A stretch of 64,000 nt of DNA, from NCBI GenBank assembly GCA_036897445.1, contig JAYMTL010000016.1, positions 62,001 to 126,000 of the forward strand, read 5' to 3'. How positions within the stretch are numbered: position 1 is the first letter of the stretch; the number at the start of each line of letters is the position of its first letter. Source of the stretch: Pelargonium tetragonum. Its lineage: Eukaryota; Streptophyta; Magnoliopsida; Geraniales; Geraniaceae. A program made the position numbers and the translations under genes. This document shows, piece by piece, positions 12,538-23,483 of this stretch. The notes under the pieces are model-generated. The model ran no database searches. It was given only the letters and a program-made list of their open reading frames with translations, and had not been told where the DNA came from.

Positions 12538-12909
12538 TTTGTTGGGAGGAAGATTAGTCAATGCTCCCTGCTTTTGTACTTTTGTTTTTCATTTTCGGGT
12601 AGTAAGTAATCGAACAAATAAAATAAAAGAAGATTTTTAGATTGATGGTTTCCTTTGGCTCTATCCTATAGAACCCTGAAATGGCACTCCTTTTTTACGA
12701 AAAATGAAACACTTTAGAATATCGCTGCAAAATAATGAGGGATTGAAATCACTTAATAGAATAAAAGAACAAGATCCTACCTTTACCAATCTGTGAATAG
12801 TCTTCCCTTCCTCCTAGGAAACCTTCCTTCCAAAAACTGGTGAAATAAAGTAACCGCTATCCGCTGCTAACCCATTCATGCTATCTTTTCTAAATCCGGT
12901 AGACCTCAG

Positions 12910-12942
12910 GTCAATTGACAAGTCTGCCATTGGTTCGAATCC
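12910..12942 (+). other. palindrome followed by a perfect B-box / tRNA T-arm motif
   Basis: GTCAATTGAC (12910-12919) is a perfect 10-bp palindrome. At 12932-12942 GGTTCGAATCC matches the RNA polymerase III B box and the T loop of tRNAs, with flanking bases giving four of five T-stem pairs. I could not find a matching acceptor stem or A box at the right distance. It is best read as a fragment of a tRNA or tRNA-derived repeat. Confidence 0.35.
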
Positions 12943-13779
12943 TGTTCTCTTTAGCTTTTCTAGGCGTAATAATTAGGCTTAAAGGGACATGAAAAAAACT
13001 CTATTCTTTAACCTGAAACCCCAGCTCATATATCCAACAATAAGCAATAAAAAAACTTTTTACAAGTCTTACTCTCTTCTTATTTTTAGTTACTAATCCC
13101 CGTTCTTAGATCATTTATTAAGAGCCAAAGGAAAAAATCTGGTATTTCCTCGTACGTTAGTAGATTCCCAGCTTTAGCCCTAGTTTTTTTAAGACTTTAT
13201 TTTGTATATTCCTAATCAATTTACTAGGCATGTTCTCTTTAGAAACTCAAATTACTTTCCTTTTGAACTACTTTAACTAGAAACATAGCTATTGGTTACT
13301 GAGTATTTAAAACAAGAAAGAGAACTCTCTGCTAAATTAAATGCGTTTACCTTTAAAGAATTTCTCTTAATAAGATAGTTTTTAGTCTTTTTAGGGATTG
13401 TTACTGGTATTCCTTAATATTGATATTGATTCTTAATTACTAAATTCCAGGTTATAATCATTTTATAACACAGCTATCTGTAAAGAAATTTCCCTTGGGT
13501 ATTCTTCTCTTAACATGAAAGGGCCTTGCTCCTGACTTAGTTTATTTAGCTATAGCCGCCCTCGTTTAGTCAAAACTTGTACTTACATTGGAAAAATACC
13601 AGCTTTGATAGAATTCAGAGAAGTTAGAAAGATAGTAATCTGGAATAGAAAAGAGCTCCGTATAAGTTACACAGATAAAGGAAAAAGAGTCTCCTTTTTC
13701 TTGAAAGTGAAATAGAGTAGGAAAGGGGGGTTAGTTAAACTCTTGGGAATGAAAGGTTCCGGTTTTTTTACAAGGAAGT

Positions 13780-14190
13780 CAAGACAGGTAATAAAATAAG
13801 GGATACAGAAAGTTGGTAACAAAGTAGACATAAACAAATAGGGCATATGAAAGGGGCAGTCCTACTGTATGGGTACAATACTAGGAGGACTTTCCTTTAC
13901 ACTTATCGAGGAGAGAGAAAGATACCTTTAAACTAATACAACTAAACTAGACCTTAATAAGATTTAGAACAACTACCAGCCCAATAGACTCTCTATTATT
14001 TATTCACCTATGCTATACAATATAAGAATATAAGAGAAGCCTAGCCTCCAAAAGTAATACAATACTAGAGTAGCTACAAGAAAGAAGGGGGAATGTCAAG
14101 TCCTATACTTACTTTACACTGTATAAGAATATTATCTAAAAAACTAGAAACTAACAGGATTGGTACATAGCAGCAGGAAAAGAAATGGGC
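13780..14190. mobile_element. RIP-like island 1, relic of an unidentified repeat (G-to-A polarity on plus)
   Basis: Texture changes here: the runs of T and the GG..CC palindromes thin out and the DNA becomes a chain of TA-containing words. In 13921-14100 I counted CA 10, TG 2 and TA 28. Retained CA with lost TG on one strand means the changes fell on the C's of the opposite strand, as in RIP, which can hit one strand of a duplex. The island is decayed throughout and no product is readable. An old transposon or retroelement is the likely source, but the family cannot be told. Confidence 0.45.
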
Positions 14191-17100
14191 TTAGATATAG
14201 AATTTCTCTTTATCTACCAAGTCTTTTCCGGTGACCTTGTAAGACACTTAAGAATTTCAAGATCCCTTGATTAGTCACTCTCCCCCAGGGACCCCCTTTT
14301 TTTGCTTGCAAGTTTAGTAACCAAAGTACAGAATACAAAGACGAAGTTCACATCGCACTGCTTACTGACTTTTTGCTTTCTCTTAATTTTAAAATACCCC
14401 ATCTTATTATTCTTAACTTACTTGTTTCTGTATATTATACATACACCCCTTGTTTATTAACTGCAATAACTAAGCGAAGCCCGGCTAAAGATCGAGGGCT
14501 TTTCTCCTAATGCGCTTAGAACTTTTCGACTAGTAAATATTATCTAAGAGTTTAAGTTTGAGTAGCTTATAAAAGGAAATGCCATGTATCTACTACGCCC
14601 GAATTACTATACACTAGCCTAGAGGCTTCTCTGTAATTAAAAGGGGAACCCTCAGTCTCTCTGTCTTTTCTAATATTTATAAGTTTTCTGCTTAAAATTT
14701 CAACTTGTAACGTATAATTTATACCCGTTTACCGAAAACTACGTTGTTTAATTTTAATACGAAGGATCCCTTCTCGTTAGTTTGCTTATTTTTTAAACTT
14801 TGATGAATGGGACCTCCTCGGGGCAATCAGGGCCTATAAACTAAGAAAAGTCCCGTTTCTTGAAGGGGTTAAGACGCTAGGTTAAATATAGTTTTAGAGA
14901 GCCTTTTCTTACCCAAGACGTTAACCTAGGACACTTTCATTTTCGAAGTGAGACTTTTATTTAGTTTCAAAAAACACGCATGGAAAAGTGCTACCCAACT
15001 TCTGCGAAATTCTAGGCTTCAAAAAAAGTTCCTATTATTTACAGTGTAATTGAAAGAGTAAGGTCGGCATCTCTGCTACTAAGGAAAAGGTGTGCGTTGC
15101 ATGCCTTTGTTAATCTACAAAAATTTTTTATGACCGGCTTTAAGATTTGTTAGGAACCTGCTCTAAAATGAAATTAACTTAATAAGAAAAGTTTTTCCCG
15201 TTTTGAGTTTTATTAACTTATTACTCAGATCAAATAGAACGGTTTAGAATTCCTAGTGATATAGTCTCTATAGGGTGCTGGAACTTGAGACTCCTTAGTC
15301 CTTGTTAATTCTCAGTGCTGTGTACGGTGTGTAATATATAAATTTCTGCTAGCCAAGAAACTTTCATGAAATTCTGGTTTGTTAATAAATAGGACATATT
15401 TTGGACTTTTTACTACAAAAATCCCTGGAACAAAAGCTAGAGAGAGATAAAGAGGGTTTTTTTCCTATGGGATTCCTTTTAAGTTAAGAAGAGTTCTTAT
15501 ATACGTGTTGTAGGTAAACTACACAAATCTTAGGCAAGAGAATTATTCCCATAATAAGATAAGAGTGAAAGTATAAACTCGGATTTCTATATCTATAGCT
15601 GAGCCCCCTTTTTTATAATATTAAATTCAGCAAAGAATAGACATTAGCGCTTAGAAAAAGAACTCAATAAAAAAGAGTAGGGAGGGGGTAACTCTATATT
15701 GTAAGGGGACTTAGCTTCCAAATGCCCTAGTAATAGTAGCCATAGCTGTAGCTTTAACCCTTTTTCTTAAAAAAGGAAGGAGGTACTTCTTGCAAAATAA
15801 AAGGACTCTAGGGTGGGTAAATATGAGAGCTCCCTTTAGCTTTAGAAAGTACTTCTCTTTAAATTACAATTAGAAATTCTCCGAATAATGGGCTTCGTTG
15901 GCACCAACCTTGTAGTTTTCTCTTGGATAATTCTACTTGCGGAACCAGATAAATCTTTAATTTAACTGAAATTTCTTACTGCTATAACATCGAAACTGCC
16001 TATTATTACTAACTTAGCTAGGAGGCATCAAGACTAAATATCTATAAAGCCAAGATCCTTCAAGCGAGAACGGACTTAATTCCTATTAGTTTAGTAGGGG
16101 ACAACCCCTTAAGCAAATCTTCATCAAGAGGCTCGTGGGTTTAGTGCTGACTTTTGGATCTTATTTATAAGGTTACTACTCTTTTTTAGTCTACTATACT
16201 TAACTTAATGTAATTTTGATGTCCTCCTGGGAATTTTTTATGCGCAGTGCAATTCCTGTTTTAAAATCAAAATCTTTCCCCATTGATTACTGTGTCTCTA
16301 ATGTAATTCAGAATCTATTGTCGTCCCGGGTACACCCAACTCAGTATAGAAAATCCCGACTCAATACCAGATGCAACGACTAAGAAGTTTTCTTTTCCCG
16401 ATAAGCTGTAAAAAAGTTTTTAATCAAATTTCAGTAAACAATCGGAGTATCTCTGAACCCATTGTTTTCCGATTAAACGTCAAAGAAAGGGGGTTTATTC
16501 CGTTAAGAGTTTAAGTATATCAAGAGTTCTTAGGAATTTGCTTTAGTTCTTGAGAATCCGGTAAAAGTAGTCGTGCTTTTCAAATTTCAAATGTATACCC
16601 TATCAACTTATAAAAGGAGATTTCTTTAATAAATAACAAAATAAACAAAGATATATAGGACTCTGGCTTTAAATAGTCAAAAGAGAAACCTTTTTTCTTT
16701 ACTTGTTATACTAAAAAAAATTTTTATCTACTTTCCAGGAATACCATTGAGTTATAAGTACAATAGGCTAAGGGAATAGTACCGGATAAGTAAGAGTCTG
16801 ACCCTTTGTTTTTAGCTTAAGGTGGGGCTTAAACTTGTTAAGGACTTTTTATCTAAATTGGAATAAAGTGGAAGTGTTTAGTAACTAGTCTTGACTGGGA
16901 TATTTTTTTATAGTTTTTAGTGCAAGGAGGTTTTAATAAAGACTTTCGGGTTTCCTTAAGTTTATTTGAATTTATGGTATGGCATTTAGCTTACAGTACA
17001 GGTCTTAAGAAAAAAGTTTAGGTATTTTAGAGTGTGGGTATGAAGAAGAGAACAAGTTAAACAGTTTTATGGGGCATGCTTTTACTCAGTCATTTTACTT

Positions 17101-18636
17101 TGGTTTTAGGCATTTTTTAGTCTAAAGAGGCTTAGGCTAGAGTCATACTATATTAACAACTAGTATATAAGCACCTTTCTTTTCTATTATTTGTAAGTTA
17201 CGGATTTTTACCTAAATACAAGTCTAAGAACACCAAGATATACATTTTCAGGGCATAACTTAAGTGTGGTATCTGAATAAGACTCTCTTTGAGTCAATGG
17301 CATATCTACGTAGGCCTAGCTCTTTATAAAGTTAGAAACCTGGGGAGTAAGAGACGCTTTTTTATTTAATATAGGTACTTCTACTTATTTATCAGAAAAG
17401 TTAGACTTTATTAGTATTGTCTCAGCTAAAGGGGTTCTAAAAACTTGAAGTTAGGAGTTTGACCCCTAAAAGTTTTTCTAGCTTAATTGCAAGCTAAAGT
17501 AGGGTACTGGACTATATGAATTGTCAAGCTTTATTACCTAATTTATCGAGAAAAATCTTACTCTAAATTAACTCTTTTATTCTTTATACTTTTGAGGAGT
17601 CCTCAGCGGGAGCTCTCAATGTGAATAGAGCATGGATAACAAAAGCTCTAAAATCCTTACTTAACTTAAACTTATAGAAGCTAACCCATCTAGAGGATAG
17701 TAACAAATACTAAACCCCTATACTTGTTCTTCTTTTTTATTGTTACTTATTCTAGAACGCTGCGTGAAAAGACTAACTTCTTATCAGATTTTTATAGTAC
17801 CAGATAAAATTCGTGTTATTAGATTTGCAAATCCTATAAGTACATTCTTTGTAAAGTAGTTGAGGAATCCATAAAAGAAGCTGAGATCTAATGTAATGTA
17901 TCTCCAAGAGGGTTTAGAATATGTTGGCTGTAAGAATAGTAAAAGAGGGGGTTAGTAAATTTCGATGGATCTAGCTCTAGCTACCATAGTAGTTTTACAT
18001 TCGAGAGTAATAAAAGTAATAAATAACAAGCTTTTTATTTTCTATATAAGCTGATACTTGACAGTTAAAGAATTAAGGAGGCACTTATATAAACCTTTCG
18101 TAGTCTACACTAGCAACAATTGAATTAGATCCATTCTAAACACTTCGAAAGTTTTCACAATAGACAATAGTAAAGTAGAGGGCCCCTTTAGATAAATTAG
18201 GAATAAGCCATTCAGGGTTAGCCTTGCTTGCACTTTATATTAGACCTTAGTTTATATTGAAATTTCTTATCGAGGACGTTGTGTGCCTTGTCAAGGTTTA
18301 CGGGAGTATAGTTTGGTATTGAGGAAAGTCTTAAAGAAGCTAAAATTCTCTCTAGTTTTTTTTGTACAGAGCTCTTGCTTTTAAATAATTATAGACGAAA
18401 TTGACTTTTTCTGCTTCCTTCTTAAGTATAAGTATATAAATTGTGATTTTTAATAAAATTAAAAAAAGTTGAATGTAAGCCAACGCGATATACATTATCG
18501 AAAGAATACGAGAGTTAGCGGAATCCAAATAAAAGGACTCATACTAGGTTTCACCGAAACAGGCTAACAGGAGTATAGAAGCCCCGTTTATAAATTATAA
18601 AGCTACTAGTAGAAACCCCTAACCTGAAAGCAGTAT
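14191..18636. other. gene-empty background with a G-rich skew block
   Basis: No frame above 60 codons. The part 16861-16980 has about 27 G to 8 C, the reverse of the skew at 8521-9000. A 6-bp inverted repeat TAGCTT/AAGCTA lies near 17480-17497. GGATCCC with a pyrimidine flank at about 14764 belongs to the palindrome class described for the background. I see no genes, element ends or RNA structures. Confidence 0.5.
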
Positions 18637-18708
18637 CCAAAAGTGCCGATTTGAACCCTCGACTTATGCCCTAATTGCATCCATGCTTTAACTAAGCAAC
18701 GTTTAAAA
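18637..18708 (-). pseudogene. tRNA-like remnant with intact D arm
   Basis: On the minus strand GCTT-AGTTA-AAGC forms a perfect four-pair D arm. Next, GATGC and GCATA give four of five pairs around a 7-nt loop containing TTA/TAG. Then GTCGA and TCGGC give five of five pairs around GGGTTCAAA. The seven bases before the D arm (TTAAACG) pair with CTTTTGG downstream at six of seven positions if one unpaired base is allowed. Deviations (oversized T loop, extra linker bases, no T before the anticodon) argue against a working tRNA. I infer a decayed tRNA or tRNA-derived repeat. Confidence 0.35.
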
Positions 18709-20689
18709 TGAAACCCTTAACTAACCTACCATAGGCTCTTTTTCAAAAGAAGAAAATTTAGGAACGGGTTCTTATATTATGTATTAACTAATAAGAGTCC
18801 CAGATATTATTTATTAGAGGTGTTAGCTTTATAAGGCCAGTACAATAATTAACCCTTTTTTATAAGTAAAGTCTTTAATTCTATATTTTGTATTACTCAG
18901 TACCTTTGGGATATATTCATTAAAGTCAAAGTCTACTCGTCTAAAACCGTGCTAGTACTAGTATCCTGGTGCAATTTTCTAGGGTTTTCAAGCTTATTTC
19001 TTCCCGTTTATACTATGATTTTTTTATTTCATTTTAATAAACTTTTCCTTATTAGGATAATTCAATGTTTAACAACGAGATTTTAGAAATTAATGAATTC
19101 TGTGACTAGTTACTTAAAAAGCATATGCGTATGCTATCAAATGCATCTCATACTTTTTTTAGCAGAGATGAAAACTTCCTTTTATCTTAGCTTTCCTTTT
19201 TTTATACATACTTGAGCTAAACTCTTACTGAGTTGGGTATAGAACTTTGTAGCTAGGAAGTTTTTAGTGAATCGTTATAGCAAAGCAAACGTATGTACTT
19301 ACTTTGTGAGGCTCTCTCTTTCGAGAATTCTTGTCTAAAATCCTGTATAGCTTGGAATGACTACCTAATGGGACTCGGTTTACTTAGCTAACCCTCCTAC
19401 AAGCAAGAATGCCAAAGCTAAAGCTTTTTTCTGAACTATATGTAATCCATTTTCCTTCTCATTAGCGATAAACGTTGTGCGGGAAACAGGGAGGGCCCTT
19501 ATTAAAAACTTATAAAGATATCCCATTATGATTACGTAATAACTTTTTCTTTTTATGGAGAAAATACTTGTATTTGCCCCAGTAAAGGGAGTTAGTGTAT
19601 AGAGGTGTTCATCCTGCAAAATGCTTCTAGGGGGTCCCGAGTCGTGGTGAGGTTTTAACATAAGTTTTTAGGACTGAGTAGCGCGGGTTCGAATCCTTTA
19701 GAGAATAAATCTTTCAGTAGTGGATTGCAAGTAATGTTACCCTACATTCTATTTTCGAAAGGGTTTTCTTTGTTTAAGGGATTTCTACTCAAGTAAAGAA
19801 ACCCTTTTTTATTACCATACAAAGAAGCCAGCATATATCCAGCATATATAAAGGGGGCGTATAGGTCTGCGGGTCAAGAAATACAAGGTCAAGGCAAACG
19901 CGTAGCTATAACAGAAAGACTTACCTGCTAAAAGCTAAGACACAAAAAATCTAATTAGTGAGCAGTACCTGGTTCCTCCTATGAGTTCCATTTCTTATTT
20001 CATATAATCAAATAATATTTAATCTTTTCGACGATAGACTTTTTGGAGATTTGCTTTTTTTACTAGTCAAGTTTCTGGCTGTGACTTAGTTATTTTCTCA
20101 AATAAAGTATTCATGATGCTCAATTCAAGGAGCCCGCCCTTACATAGGAGAGTTTTCCAGTAATCCGTATTCTTTTGGCAAGATAAAAATTATACCAGTA
20201 AATTAAAAATTAGTAGGATATTTAGAGCAAACGCGGCTTGTAATAAAAGCAGGGCCCTAAAGCATGCGATACTACTGTAAAGCTTATTATGTGCTTCCTA
20301 CCAATTATCAAGTCAAAATTTTAAGGTTTGTAGTCAGTAGTCTTTAGAGTACAAAGTTATATACTGCTGTCCTAAAAAAAGGGTCCGTTATCACTTAGGG
20401 AGACCTAAGTTGCCTACAGTTTATATAAATGCTTCGTAGAGCTTGTAAAGGTATACAGGACGTTAAAGCAAACTTCGGGGGGAATCCCTTTCATTCCAAT
20501 GTAAACGTATAGAATATCTCTTTATTCGAAGAACCTAGAAACTTTTAGATCTCTCTATCCTATAGGAATAGGAACTTACCAATCTTAGTAAGAGAATCGG
20601 ACTTTTCTAAATGCATACAAGTTTAGACTCAACTAAAGATTAGAATCATACAATTTTTCAATTCTGACTCAACCGGATAAAAGTTTTGG
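18709..20689. other. gene-empty background with an isolated T-arm motif
   Basis: A minus-strand frame of 93 codons (19380-19661) has mixed hydrophobic and basic residues and no recognised family; chance is the simplest reading. GGTTCGAATCC at 19686-19696 is a perfect B-box/T-loop sequence, with only weak stems around it. CCAGCATATAT is tandemly duplicated at 19828-19849. TCCTATAGGA, a 10-bp palindrome, lies at 20558-20567. Confidence 0.5.
19828..19849 (+). repeat. tandem duplication of an 11-mer
   Basis: CCAGCATATAT occurs twice head to tail without mismatch. It is the longest perfect doublet noticed in the window and is consistent with replication slippage. Confidence 0.75.
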
Positions 20690-21520
20690 CAAGGACCCTT
20701 TGGCTACAGCTTCTCTTGTTTGGTTTCTTACCCTGTTCTGATTGACTTCCTTCTCTTTATATACCTGCAACTTTCTTATATATAATACCCGCAGCTAGAC
20801 TCTTATCATGGGTCTTAGTACCTTTCTTCTTGTTCTAATTATAAGTAGGGAGCCCTCTTGTTGCCTGTACCTGTAGTTGTAGTTTTTGTATCCTTTTATA
20901 GTTTATAGATAGTTAAGAGTTACTACTTAGTTAGATATGGATATGGAATAGGTTGTTAGTAATTAGTATTGTTTGTTCAAGGTATATCCCTCATATCTTG
21001 TTATTACTCCGGAAAGGTAACTTAAGTGTATAGGAAATGGTTATACTTACTGACCAGAACTGAGGCCTCTAGTTATTATGATAGTACAGTCATACCTTAT
21101 AACCAGCATCTACTTCTTCTGTTTCTGTATTTCTGTAGTCTTGACTTCTTTGTTCTTCTTATTTCTTAACTTGCTTTTGTATGGGCTATACCTTTAGTCC
21201 GTATCTTCATCTTCTGAGTCTTCAGAGCTTTACCTTTTGATGAGCTATAACTATCTTATTAGGAGTACTATAGGCTATACTCTTTAGGGTTCCCTTTTGC
21301 TGCTCGTGTCTTAGTGTTACTATACCTTATAATTATAGTTATTCTTCTATAGTCTATAGTTATTATCAGTTAAGTAATGAATAGATATATAATAGTTATC
21401 GTGTAGGAGTTCTAATTGGATGGAATAGGTAGTTAAGACCATATAGACTTTATAAAGGTGCACCCTCTATGCTCTACGTGTTTATCGCTATGGAGGAGAC
21501 AAGCCTTTTGACTGACCAGT
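20690..21520. mobile_element. RIP-like island 2, longest, opposite polarity (C-to-T on plus)
   Basis: About 830 bases have a distinct pyrimidine-rich, TA-dense texture. In 21301-21420 I counted CA 1, TG 6 and TA 25, so here CA rather than TG is lost on plus. On the minus strand 21200-21228 contains a short acidic reading (S-E-D-S-E-D-E-D-T), the kind of low-complexity segment found in real proteins, so the ancestral coding strand was probably minus. The island is heavily decayed and no family could be recognised. A transposon relic is the best guess. Confidence 0.45.
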
Positions 21521-23459
21521 ATTCCCTTTTGATTCTCTAAAGTAAGCAATTCAAGAATAATATAGTAAAATTAACGCAAAACAGGTAAAACGTAAATACT
21601 GGGTGCCTAAACAGCAGATAAATGACATTCTAGATTTAAACTTAGGAAGTTTTTGCTTAACTACGTTACCTTCTTTTTGTAGCTTCCATTCCGACCCACC
21701 CAGCTAACAAAACAAGGTAAGTCACAAATCCTACAGCCCTGTATACTGGAATAGTCAAGGTAGAACTTGTTGCGCTAGTAAGCTTTTTTCACCGATCAAG
21801 TTATAAACTACGTGTCAGGACTCCTTAAACCTTTTCTTGGAATTTTCGAGGGTCTGCTTTCTTAACTTAACAAGGTCTTCAGTTCCTAAAAAATCCAGGG
21901 GTCCTTATGCCTCTTTTGAAGCTTTCTAAACAAATAAGGCTTTAGGCTTAACGAGAATCCTAGGAATGTTTTATTTAAGTAAGGCAATTGGTAAGTAATG
22001 AAAAAAATATCTAATAAGGAGGATACGCTAATCCCTGTTTTTTAGTACATGTAAATGACCTTACAATCATTTGGTATTGTTATCCTTATTTTATTGAAAG
22101 TATTGACTTATTATAGTGTAATAAATTTAGTAGTACAAGCACACAGGTGTCTATACGACCCTTTCTACTTTTTCTACGAGAGGAATTGCTTTGTAGATTT
22201 AGAGCGGGTAAGTAATAATAAATAAAAGGAAGATTCTCTCGGATACTTTTGGAAGTCAACTTCTTTTGTTTTCCGGCTGTTAAATACTCTTAGGAATCTA
22301 AGGGAATTTAACAACTTAAGTAAGGAAGGCTACTAAATGAAAAGATATAAAAGAAATGGAAATGAAACAGAATCCTATATTACTGAAAACTAGCTATAAT
22401 ATAAAGAGGAGCCCCCGGGAGAAAGATAAGACGGAAAAGGCAAATAGTAAAGACATAAAGAGTCTCTGTGTTCTGGTCTTGCTTACATATTCTGGTAGTC
22501 TTAATTAACTGGAATATCGAAGATCTTCTCTTTCTTCTTTAAAAAGGGAACCCTAAAAAAATCCGCAAGAATCCTTGGTAACAGGCAAGGCAGTTTCGGA
22601 ATAAAGTGAATAATGAAAACTGTATAGGAAATACTGACGCAAACTAGGGAAAAACTTTCCAAAGGGACCTAAACTAACAAATCTAGAACAAACTAGGAAC
22701 AAATCCTATTTAATAGGGGGTAACAAGTAAATGAAGAGGTCCGCTAGTATATTTTATAGCTATGTGATACAGATTTTCGAGTCCTAATGGTTTTTTTTGG
22801 GGAATTTTATTAGTAATGGATTCCTTAATTGTCAGATAGAGGTAATGCAATTAAGACCTGGCAAGTTCAAAAAGGGTTTAGAATAAGTATTTCTTAAGAC
22901 CTTGGTTTATCCTATCTAAATCTAAAAGAGGTTTTAAATTACGGGTTAATATAAAATCTAAATAGAAAGTAGAGCCCTCTAAAAAAGGAACACTGCGCCT
23001 CTTTTCCCCAGATATCTTTCCTTGTTGCTTTCACAATCCTTATATCAAAATATCCCAGATTTTTTGAAACAAGTGTGTAATATAAGTACTTCGACTCTCC
23101 ACTTAGTAATCCCTTCCCTACCCCCCCAAAGAACAATTACGTATTAGTATAGCTACTGGCTCGGGTTGGTTACTTCCGAGAGTAAAAAGATAATTATATA
23201 TCAGATTTTCTAGGCGTTGTAATAAGGCTCCCTTTTGTAATCCTTTTTTTAAGCTAGAACTCTGAAATCAAAAAGGGTATTGCCTCCACGAAGTACTTCA
23301 TATAAATAACATAGGATCCTTGTAATTTATAGTACATAAAGGGGTACCTTACATGTAAGTTTGACTTTTATTCCTTCGTCAAAGGCGCATTTAAGTTGGG
23401 TTAAGAAAGGTCATACGAGGTTAAGACGCTTTATTTAATAAGGGATCCTTCTTAAAATA
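21521..23459. other. gene-empty background
   Basis: It carries the loosest copy of the AGGTAACGAAG repeat (21653-21672) and the word AATGAAACAGAATC at 22361-22374, which recurs exactly at 35616-35629. The only frame above 60 codons is a chance-length minus stretch at 22939-23136. Nothing else was recognised. Confidence 0.5.
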
Positions 23460-23483
23460 AGTATAGTATATTTATACTATACT
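23460..23483. repeat. perfect 11-bp inverted repeat with 2-nt spacer
   Basis: The left arm AGTATAGTATA (23460-23470) and right arm TATACTATACT (23473-23483) pair completely around TT. This is the longest perfect stem found in the window. It is purely A/T with G/C at two positions per arm and could extrude as a cruciform. No gene or element boundary is visible beside it. Confidence 0.75.

Noticed and set aside
12519-12540. Bacterial-type terminator
   Set aside because: Stem is good, but only four T's follow and no transcription unit lies upstream.
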